A stretch of 64,000 nucleotides of DNA from Cliona cf. orientalis (taxonomy: Eukaryota; Porifera; Demospongiae; Clionaida; Clionaidae). The stretch lies in NCBI GenBank assembly GCA_963930775.1, contig OZ005689.1, positions 6,797,569 through 6,861,568 on the forward strand, written 5' to 3'. Of the stretch, positions 42,701 to 50,370 are shown one piece after another (positions within the stretch are counted from its first letter, which is position 1; each line of letters opens with the position of its first letter). Made by a program: the position numbers and the translations under genes. Under the pieces are notes generated by a model that saw only the letters and a list, made by a program, of their open reading frames with translations, searched no databases and was not told where the DNA came from.

Positions 42701-45700
42701 TCACATTTGCGTCGTAACAGTGCATACATTATGTGTAACATTATTCGGTATTCTGATCTACAGTGTCACCATAATATCTGTTCCGTGCAGAATATAAAAC
42801 CAATTTGATATTTTGTTCCCTAGCAAATTTTCCGACTATGGATAATTTGTATGGGTATGCATCGTGACCATTCTTTGGTTTTATGCACACGTGCTTTATT
42901 GCTCTGCTTTAATATGCGTATACATGTATGCAATATTGCAATGTGAGTGTGTGTATATTATGTTTCTCTCTCTCCCTCCCCCTCTCCCTTCCCTACTGCA
43001 GCCTCCTAGCTTTGATCCTGACACGACTGATGATCCCAATTTTTATCTCATCCAATTTTCCACTGGGGAAGGTGTCATAAACTTAAACATTTCTGCAAGT
43101 GAGCCTCGGGAGCGAACTTTTAATCAGCTGGCTAAGGGTACAGAGTCAGGATTGATGTGGTAAATGATGCTGGCAATGGAACAATGTTCAGTTCCATACA
43201 ACAAGAGACACTTGTTGATCGTAAGTTTTTATGTTGATCTATCGTATAGCGTGAAATTTTCGAGGGAGAAAATCTTCACGAATTTCTTGATTTTACAGCC
43301 ACAAAATTTTAGGCATGAAAGTTTTCTCCACGAAATGCTCCCTTCCTACCAATCCACAAAAAATTTTCTCCCTCGAAAGTTTCCCACTATACAGTAGTTA
43401 TCCCCCAGGACTAGGGAAGATACTATGCACCGTAGTTCGTGAATATTTTATATCTAAAATATTTCATGCGATTATTTTTCGCATTAAGTAATTTTCAGAC
43501 AAACAACCCTGTACTACATGTAGTACACATAATTTCATTGTGATAATAATCAGTGATTTTCGGTTATTACTGGATTGATACATGGAAATTTTTGCTGGAT
43601 GAGCCCAGCTTGCTAGGTATAGCTTTGTAATGCAGGAAATTAAAATTAAATTGGTGGGCCAATGCAGCCATATCCTGTATGCAATCGTTAACACAGGACA
43701 AACAATTAGTGTGATAAAGTTTCACATTACAGCTTACACTGTAGAAACCCCTCCTATGGTACTGGTGTTACGGCTTAGTGCCACAGGTCTAGTCATAACA
43801 TTTGTACTGTTGGTATCACTATAATATTATTGTATAGTGGGAAACTTTCAAGGGAGAAGAGGGAGAGAGAAAGACATCAAAAGCAGTGCCTAGCTTTGAG
43901 AAACCAGCAGTATTACAGTGACTATCGTCACTATCTTGCATACATAATTATTAATTTTACATGAAGCTGTTTTCCAAACATGCATTGAGGGTGAACAGTG
44001 TTCATGATCAACCAGGTTACCCACCATTCACAGCTGATTGTTCATGTAATGGTAGAGAATGGGAAATTTATAATGTAAACACTTTGGGAGTGAGCCTGAT
44101 CTGTTTGGGCACTGCAACTGCAGTATCAATGTTGATAGGATTGGTGTATGTACTGATGAATAAAACAGATAGCACTAGAGCTCTGTCTTTATAGCTTCTG
44201 GCTATTGATTTGTTTGACTATTTTCACTGCTGAAGGTGATAGCATTCTAATACACACTATTATGGCATGGACTATCAGCCGTGAGAATTAAATGAAGTAA
44301 AGATGTCATTTTTTAGCCGCCTTTGGCAGCTCAATAAGCCCTTGGTATGACATAGATGATAATTAGGAATCATAAGTGGGTGTGGCCTGATGAGTTGTTT
44401 GTCATCATCAGATAAGTATTTAATAGCTACTGCAGCAGGCTTCCTCTGACTCTGATCTCACTGTATAAAATAATATTATATTGATAATATTATTGCAAAT
44501 ACTGACACCGTCGGAGCACGCCTGTGGCTGTTGGCTTAGAGCTTCCTTACTACACTGCTTTGTTTGTCCACTACCATGCCCTACCCACATCTCTCTCTCT
44601 CTCTCTTCTCTCTCTTTCCTTCCCTCCCTCCCTCCCTCTCCCTCCCTCCCTCCCCCCAGCTCCCAGTCAGCCTCAGAACTTGGTGGTATTAGGTGTTGGT
44701 GCTGGAGCTCTGCTTGCCAACTGGACTGCACCGGCTGATAACGGAGGTAGACCTCTCTCAGACTATCACGTCATTATCGACAGCATTGACTTCAGCCAGA
44801 TGATACCAGTTCCTGGGATGACATCACTGCTCATCAGAGACAGCCAGCTTGTGGAGAATACAACTTACACGTGAGTTTATGATATTATTAATTCTTTAAA
44901 AATTTACTGCTTATTGGTAGGATTTAAATTTGGCCATTTGGGTCCCATCATTGGAAGCTTGATATAGCAGAGAAATAAATTTATAACGTAGTTGTTAACG
45001 TGATAAAATATCTTGCTCGAAACTTTCCATAGAAGCATGTACAATATTATTATTATTATGTACATGTGTACATTATAGAACTGTGAATTATTATTCCATA
45101 GAGTGCGAGTGAGTGCTGCTAATGCTGCTCAAGGATTCGGAGCTAATGCCACTATTTTGGCGAGAACTCAGTCTATTCGTGAGTCTCACACACTCACACA
45201 CACTGACAGATTAATTTTAGCACTACAGTGCACGTATACACTCGCATGCAGTGCTATGATAATGTCAATCTGACCTTCCTAATATGGTTTCGATTGTGAC
45301 ATGAATTGGTATAGCGTGCCCTCTCCTTCTCATTCCTCACTGCTAATGATATTGCAGCATACCAGTGCAATAGACTTAGCCAAAGTGGTCGTAAGTGTCC
45401 AATGAATATTATGACTGTGCTAATCTAGACTGCACACCCACCCCTGTAGGGTGCCATAATATTTGAAAGCTTAACCCCACACTAACTCCTCTCTCTCTCT
45501 CCCCCCCCCCCCCCTCTCTCTCACTCTCTCTCTCTTTCTCTCTCCCTCTCTCCCTCTCTCTCTCTCCCTCTCTCTTTCCCTTTCCCTCTCCCTCTCCAGT
45601 TGAGCCTCAGGCTATCTTTGATACGCCCCAGTCAGATGCTGAACGGTCCACCAACGGCTCCGCTGTGATTAGCTGGGTGAACCCAGGAGGCACTGTCGAC

Positions 45701-48700
45701 TACTACGTGATACAGTACGTCCTAGCTCGAGATTCAATGGGATTTGAGTCGAACAATGTCGTGACTGTTGTAGTTGGTCCCAATGATACGTCTGTTACGG
45801 TCGGTGATGGGAATCTTTTGCCTGGGGCTAACTACAGCTTCCGTATTGCCGTCAACAACAGCCGAGGTTTGTCCGCCTTCAGCCCTCAGGGGAGGTTTGA
45901 AACACTCAGTAAGCCAGGATAGATAGTAACATAATAATATTAGCTATATAGTAATGTAAAATTTGGCAGGGAATTGTATAATACTTACAACATGTAGCTA
46001 TTACCAGATAAAGATATAATATATGTACATATATCCTGATTCACCCTTGTATCCTAGGTAACAGGGGTGTTATAACTAAAATATTGACCTCCCCCAGGCA
46101 ATTATAATCCCCTGTGAACACCATAGCGCACTGCACTAAAAATATGCCAGCCAATGACTTCTACCAGATAAATGCAACCACTAAGAAACTGACCAATCAG
46201 GATATATATCAGATGTCGCATGGTAGGCACGTGTATTATGGATTATAAAGCCCCTCCCCCTCGGGCTGCGCCCTCGGGGTCATGGGCTTTATAATCCATA
46301 ATACACTCCCTACCATGCAATATCTATTACCTACAATACAATTGATATCTGTTTGCAATTGGGACCTACTGTATAAGCCTGTAAATCTACTGATTTCCAA
46401 TAATTTACGTATGTAATCAACTTTTTATTGGCTCTGTCCTGCATTAGGTATATGCATGTGATGTATTGTACATGCTCATTATAACCGTAAATTGCTAATA
46501 TTTCGTTATTAAAATATTTTCGGATAGCCCGGCTTGTGCGGAAAGTAAACACACGAAAATACATGCGCAATATTAACGATAATGCGGTACAGGGTCGTTT
46601 GTCTGAAAATTATTTAACGCGAGAATTTAAATATTTTAGACACAAAATATTCGCTATTTACTGTATATATTCTTAAGATCTTGCTAATTGGAAGTGAAGT
46701 TTATTGGGATTTGATTTATCCCATACTAGTATTGACAAACATGATGACACTCCGCTATCATCCTCCTTCCCCCTATTACATGTATAAAGCCTGACCCTGC
46801 AATTATATCAGTGTATTTATTCTCCTTCCCCTCTCCCCTTATGCAGAGCCTGACCCTATAATTATCACCTTCGTTATTCTCTTTCTTCCTCCCCCTTCTT
46901 ATAGAGCCTGACCCTTCAATTATCAATGTAATTACTCTCCTCCCCTTCCCTTCCCTTCAACCTTCTTATAGGGCCTGACCCTGCAATTATCAGTTTAATT
47001 ATTCCCCCCCTCCTCCCCTCCCACCCTTTTCATAGAGCCTGACCCTGCAATTATCACCGTGAGCCACATGAACCCAGTACTGGTGGACACTACTGTTCAG
47101 CTCAACTGCTCTGCCACTCTGAGAGGTACTATCATGTACAGCTGGATGAAGGACAGTAGTGCTCTATCGAGCGATCCGCAGTTCCAACTTAACCCCACCC
47201 AAGGATACCTCAGGATCACCATGGTAGCGGAGGACAGTGCGGGAATGTATGTGTGTACAGCGAGGAATAGTGAAGGCACCGAGACAGCATCAGCACCATA
47301 CACACTGCTAATTCAGCCAATAGAACGTAAGGAGTTAACAGCTAATCCTTTAGAAGAAATTTTCTTGACTCATGGTTAGGTTTTGAGGCCAAAACCTTTT
47401 GTTGTTTGAAGCAATCCACTAAAATAACGAAATTTAATGATGGTTATAGTAGATTTAGAGTCTAAGGGTTTGGTCCATCCTGAAAGAGGAAGAGAAATGA
47501 GGAATGGAGTACTAACTACTCTACCCACTGTACGAATGAATGTGTCTCTATGGGATGTATGCAGCTGACAAAATCACATCAGCATTAATTGATGACCTGC
47601 GCAATATTACATTTGCCTCTTACAGAACTATAAGTCATACAAAGTAACCGTGTAGTGCTTATGCTACTAAAGTATATATTATAAGCTAGTAATGTTTATA
47701 GAAAGCATTAAAGAACGAGTAGCTAGTATTTTTTTAGGTAATATAAGTATAATGTTTATAGACTAACATTAACAATTATTTCTAATGCTGGGATTGGGCC
47801 TTCCAGTCAACCAGGTCAATAACACAGGATGCATGTCTACATTCATTAATATTGTCATTTGTTATCAAATGTGCAATAATGAAAATTAATAGTCCTCCCT
47901 CATCCTTTTTTGAAACAAGCTGGACAAGAAACTTATTAATTTACTAATTTGCATGGCCTTATCATAGGTCATCTTTATCGTTCATTTTTGTGACGTCCAT
48001 ACATTATACAAACATTAGGGCCAGAATAATAATATTATTACTACAATTGTAGTATTGAAAATCATATCATGAGTGTCGATAGTGCATATTTGGTGAGTAA
48101 CACTAAAAGTGCTTTATTACAATCATGATTGTGTACACACACACACCTTTAGTTCCCTCGGACAACAGGTCTAACACTGCTGCTATAGCTGGAGGAGTTG
48201 CTGGTGGCTTGGTGATATTAGGAATCTTGAGTTTGCTTTCTAGCATTGTAGTGGCTGTGAAGTTAAGTAAACGAGGTAGGTATAGCTAGCTACAAGCACT
48301 TTCCCAGCTAAGTGATCACATGGGGACATATTTGAGAGTAATAAATGATTAATAGCAGCTAGCTAAGAGTAAAAATGTCTCAATGTATATAAGGGAAATA
48401 TTGGCGGGAATTAAATTTGGCGGTTGAGCCCCAAATCGCTCTTACAAGAATATTGGCGGTTCGGTACAGGATCGCCATACGTATTATATGCGAGTAGGAA
48501 ATTTTGGCAGATTTTTAATAAAAATTTTGGCGGTTCTAATATTGACCGCCAAACCGCCAAATTTAATTCCCCACAAAATTTCCGGCTATACGGTATCAGA
48601 CTTGTGTATATTATTGTAGCACAGTGACCCTGCAAAAAGTACCATACAATTTAGCTACCAACGTAATGGCTATAAAAATAGAAATGAGACATTAATTGTT

Positions 48701-49263
48701 GGATAGATGTGAGCATTCCAAAATGGTACATACCGGTATATATTATAGCTAAATGTAGTTGCTTTCATTGGGATGATTGGACAGCCATGCCCCATACTTG
48801 AGAATCAATTCATTTCACAGGGATGTGATGTTATACAAGTGGGATATTAGCTATAGGGTTCTGGATACAAGTGGGATAATAGGGTGCTAGAAAGTTTCAT
48901 CAGGGAAGAATTTTCACCAATTTACCTCCTGGTCACGTGGTTATCATTACAGGTAGTCAAATAAACATTGAAGCTATTTATGATGAGCCAGACTGTATTC
49001 AAAAATACAAGTTGAAGAAAGATGAAGACCTTGAAATGGAAGAGTGTCCAGCATATGGACAAGCAAATAAAGACGTAGAACTGGAAGAGTGTCCGGCATA
49101 TGTACAAGCAAATAAAGACGTAGAAATGGAAGAGTGTCCGGCATATGGACAAGCAAATAAAGACGTAGAACTGGAAGAGTGTCCGGCATATATACAAGCA
49201 AATAAAGACATAGAAATGGTAGAGTGTCCTGCTTATGTTGAGAAAAGGAAGGATGACATTTAA
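36676..49263 (+). CDS. Gene C: Ig3-FN3x4-Ig-TM receptor with ECPAY-repeat tail
   Basis: Thirteen exons: 36676-36733, 38460-38783, 39579-39833, 40962-41264, 41712-42002, 42194-42261, 43002-43220, 44660-44870, 45102-45178, 45600-45908, 47036-47326, 48153-48275, 48953-49263. Order: signal peptide, Ig, Ig, Ig, FN3 x4, Ig, TM, cytoplasmic tail. Between-domain junctions are phase 1; the junction inside FN3-2 is phase 0 and inside FN3-3 is phase 2, consistent across copies. The coding sum is 2840 bases, 7 short of a codon multiple. The shortfall is a 7-bp loss in FN3-2 (near 43146) compared with gene B. As assembled, the frame therefore stops in FN3-2. It may be a recent loss, an allele or an assembly error. 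A full-length protein would be about 948 residues. Adhesion or recognition is the likely role from the domain mix; the ligand is unknown. Confidence 0.65.
36952..37395. mobile_element. 444-bp TIR element in gene C intron 1
   Basis: CTATAGAGGGATTGCGCAAAACG is inverted at the right end as TTTTGCGGAATCCCTCTATAG. TTTTGT occurs on both sides. Shared with gene D (50567-50977) but absent from gene B, so it entered before C and D separated or was lost in B. Confidence 0.65.
37856..38200. repeat. 111-bp tandem repeat in gene C intron 1
   Basis: About two and a half units containing ATATCCACTATACTTTCATA, CAGTTACTGTATCTCTAAAT and TTGGCTGCAATTTACT; period 111 judged from TTAGGA at 37921 and 38032. One and a half units recur in gene D intron 1 at about 61650-61790. 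An incidental open frame runs through it. Confidence 0.6.
38460..38783 (+). CDS. Gene C exon 2: Ig-like domain 1
   Basis: 108 codons, phase 1/1: GLTQTPAQCVHNLQI, then INC/ISC-type cysteines, IAWVIEVDG, and YLIIAMPEDYVLPGTSGR followed by a Cys. The spacing Cys-Trp-Cys suggests a divergent Ig fold; I cannot name it more precisely. Confidence 0.75.
38928..39400. mobile_element. Insert in gene C intron 2 carrying an inverted promoter piece
   Basis: ACATCCCCAGTA on the left is inverted on the right as TACTGGGGATGT. Genes B and D lack the insert. From 39271 to 39370 its reverse strand reads GTGGTAAAAGATCGTCGATA, then GAGATGGAGTCTAAGACCGA and GTTTCGATGCTT, matching the 5' blocks of genes B, C and D. 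Confidence 0.65.
39579..39833 (+). CDS. Gene C exon 3: Ig domain 2
   Basis: 85 codons: EGATLKVTC...AASGAYTCLVTNTLNSN, phase 1/1. Cys-Cys spacing and the D/A-x-G-x-Y-x-C motif are standard for Ig domains. Confidence 0.85.
40370..40705 (+). pseudogene. Vestigial FN3 half-exon region (gene C, intron 3)
   Basis: A segment matching the pre-TM introns at 31080-31350 and 47510-47815, including a T-run, an AG and a frame reading VCGLALIIISNAGSGPASQP. It lies directly upstream of the Ig 3 exon that gene B lacks. Confidence 0.5.
40962..41264 (+). CDS. Gene C exon 4: Ig domain 3
   Basis: 101 codons: APEVTARNDTETPHRIILGE, ELRLSCGYVGVPGPTVQFFQ, then SGGIYTCRASNNVGTDEV, a typical I-set Ig. Phase 1/1. Present in gene D (63737 onward) and missing in gene B. 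Its base composition is more GC-rich than the neighbouring exons. Confidence 0.9.
41712..42002 (+). CDS. Gene C FN3 domain 1
   Basis: 97 codons in one phase-1/1 exon: PAEPVANLMVTGLTETTVSL, WMTGFDGFTSITGIEILVTP, then FSVAVLNLVGTSE. Confidence 0.85.
42194..43220 (+). CDS. Gene C FN3 domain 2 (two exons, frame interrupted)
   Basis: Exons 42194-42261 and 43002-43220 joined in phase 0 after TGGGAC. Compared with gene B, TACATTG is missing after GGTACAGAG (43137-43145), so the frame shifts and meets TAA at once. A possible alternative donor AAGG|GTACAG at 43136-43138 would restore phase 1 to the next exon but would remove the last FN3 strands. A 447-bp element sits in the internal intron. Confidence 0.6.
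42272..42718. mobile_element. 447-bp composite element with tRNA-like module, copy 2
   Basis: GTTACGACGCAAATGCGATC on the left is inverted as GATCACATTTGCGTCGTAAC on the right. AGTGCAT is duplicated at 42265-42271 and 42719-42725. Gene B has the empty intron. The inside has the same G-rich minisatellite (GGGAGGGGCTGG, GGTTAGCAGGGTTAGT) and tRNA-like stretch as the element at 34398-34894. Confidence 0.75.
42577..42642 (+). ncRNA. tRNA Ser/Leu-like pol III module
   Basis: GTGGCCGAGTGGTTGGGCTC (42581-42600) matches the start and A box of Ser/Leu-type tRNAs, and GGTTCGAATCTTG (42629-42641) is a near-consensus B box. T runs follow from 42655. It lacks a full cloverleaf partner sequence, so it is SINE-like. 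Confidence 0.6.
43248..43393. mobile_element. MITE next to the FN3-2 exon (gene C)
   Basis: GAAATTTTCGAGGGAGAAAAT is inverted near 43365-43387. Shorter than the gene B copy (27218-27424) by an internal deletion; same position in the gene. Confidence 0.55.
44660..45178 (+). CDS. Gene C FN3 domain 3 (two exons)
   Basis: Exons 44660-44870 and 45102-45178 with a phase-2 internal junction: LLANWTAPADNGGRPLSDYH, SQLVENTTYT, then VRVSAANAAQGFGANAT. Confidence 0.85.
45600..45908 (+). CDS. Gene C FN3 domain 4
   Basis: 103 codons, phase 1/1: VISWVNPGGTVDYYVIQYVL, VVVGPNDTSVTVGD, then LLPGANYSFRIAVNNSRG. Confidence 0.85.
46205..46320. mobile_element. Hairpin MITE in gene C, intron after FN3-4
   Basis: GCATGGTAGG...GTATTATGGATTATAAAGCCC pairs with GGGCTTTATAATCCATAATACAC...CCTACCATGC around a short GC-rich loop. 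Gene B lacks it (30110-30170). It probably forms the right part of a larger insert from about 46030. Confidence 0.65.
46488..46670. mobile_element. Decayed AT-rich MITE
   Basis: ACCGTAAATTGCTAATATTTCG on the left is partly inverted as ATATTCGCTATTTACTGTAT on the right. Related strings (CGCATTAAGTA, AAACAACCCTGTAC) occur near 27465-27555 and 43437-43520. Confidence 0.4.
46788..47045 (+). repeat. Five reiterated 3' splice-site cassettes (gene C)
   Basis: Five copies, 55-65 bp apart, of pyrimidine tract plus (C)ATAGAGCCTGACCCT plus AATTATCA (near 46790, 46847, 46904, 46971 and 47035). The last one opens into the Ig exon at 47036. Each contains its own acceptor-like AG. Confidence 0.65.
47036..47326 (+). 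CDS. Gene C Ig domain 4 (membrane-proximal)
   Basis: 97 codons: PDPAIITVSHMNPVL, VQLNCSATLRG, MYSWMKDSS, then DSAGMYVCTARNSEGTE. A complete Ig with both cysteines and Trp; phase 1/1. Confidence 0.9.
47620..47814 (+). pseudogene. Vestigial FN3 half-exons in the pre-TM intron (gene C)
   Basis: Matches 31180-31352 in gene B. The second piece still reads VYRLTLTIISNAGIGPSSQP, but the sequence between the acceptor-like AG (47737) and it contains stops. Confidence 0.5.
48153..48275 (+). CDS. Gene C transmembrane exon
   Basis: SDNRSNTAAIAGGVAGGLVI, then a Leu/Ile/Val helix ending KLSKRG. Phase 1/1; homologous to A and B. Confidence 0.85.
48393..48594. mobile_element. MITE with TTTGGCGG repeats, copy 3
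   Basis: Same family and same intron position as the copy in gene B, but the left end is shortened and the inside is longer (202 bp). Confidence 0.6.
48953..49263 (+). CDS. Gene C tail exon: YDEP plus five ECPAY units
   Basis: GSQINIEAIYDEPDCIQKY, a Lys/Asp linker, then five 15-residue units alternating ECPAYGQANKDVEL and ECPAYVQANKDVEM, the last being ECPAYVEKRKDDI and stop. The 45-bp units are nearly identical, so copy number can change by slippage or unequal exchange. After the TAA the frame continues LEECPAYGHA to a second stop, matching the real C-terminus of gene A. Confidence 0.85.
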
Positions 49264-49526
49264 TTGGAAGAGTGTCCAGCATATGGACATGCATAATAAT
49301 GTGTGTGATATTAATTTTGGTACTTAATATTATGCATAATATATTATTCATGGTGTATGATAATCTACTGAATAGTGTCTTGTAAACCACAGTAGCTATT
49401 TTATCATTCTTTCATGCACATAATATACTCATTAATGTTCGTGCCCATCCGATCCCCAATACGTATAGTTTTGCATGCGTTCATATAATTGGGGTGTGGC
49501 TAACAGACACTAAGAAGTTGGTGGTG

Positions 49527-49935
49527 GCTTGGTGCTTGCATTCAGCACATGGAGTTAAACGACAGGTACTAGTTCGCACTGCAGCTGCGCATGCGTAGAC
49601 CAGCCAGGCACGCATGCGCATGACATAATTGGGCGCGCGTTATTGATGGCAAGGTACACCAGTTGCCAGTAAGCAGCACCATCAAGTTGTATCAAAGAAG
49701 AATATTCGAAGCTCTGTCAGCTAACAAATGTTCCCATCCATACTATACCCTCCCTCTTTCAATCAGTCAATCTCTGTCTTCACAGACGTGATCTGAGCCG
49801 GCCAGTCCCTGGTGGCGCCGCCTCCATGGTAGTAGTATGAAAAGCCTAAAATTATTATTACTCCCACGCGCGTGCATGTTGTGCCCCTCCCCCTAGCTGT
49901 GCTCATAGATGGGTGTGGCTAAGGAGCAAGAATTG
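49527..49935 (+). promoter_or_regulatory. Conserved upstream block of gene D
   Basis: Has TGCGCATGCG (49588), GCATGCGCATGACATAAT (49612), the AAGAAGAA and CTCCCTCTTT stretches, and GATGGGTGTGGCTAAGGAGC, in the same order as the block at 34902-35240. Unlike gene C it is continuous with the proximal promoter. Confidence 0.45.
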
Positions 49936-49966
49936 GTGGATACTTGACCATAGTAGCTGCACAGTG

Positions 49967-50312
49967 TAATACAAATGTGGTAAAGGTCGTCAATAGAGTG
50001 CGTACACGTCAGATATCGGCGCCAGAAATCATGGAGATGGAGTCTAAGACCGACTCTCAACATCGATAGCGATAAGTTTCGATGCTTTATGAACATTAGG
50101 AAATCTTGTCCGAATTAAATCGGATATCCTGTCTGAAATCGGAAATCAACCATCGACTAGAAATCATAGCTGAAATCAGGAAATCCGTGTTTGAAATCCT
50201 ATGATTTCGAAATCTCGTACGCCAAAACCAATCATTGCTGACCCGGGCCTCGGCTCTTGAAGAGTTGAAGCACAGATATCTATTGTTGAAGAAACCACCG
50301 ACTTACTGAGCT
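49967..50312 (+). promoter_or_regulatory. Gene D proximal promoter/5' leader
   Basis: AATGTGGTAAAGGTCGTCAA, TCGGCGCC (50016-50023) and GGAGTCTAAGACCGACTCTC, as in genes B and C. The translation start is 50313. Confidence 0.6.
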
Positions 50313-50370
50313 ATGCTAAAGAGACTGATAGCGTGCGTGGCGCTGGCCTGTGCACTTCTCGCCACTAGAG
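50313..50370 (+). CDS. Gene D exon 1: signal peptide
   Basis: Identical in protein to the gene C exon (MLKRLIACVALACALLATR), donor GAG|GTAAAG, phase 1. Confidence 0.8.
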
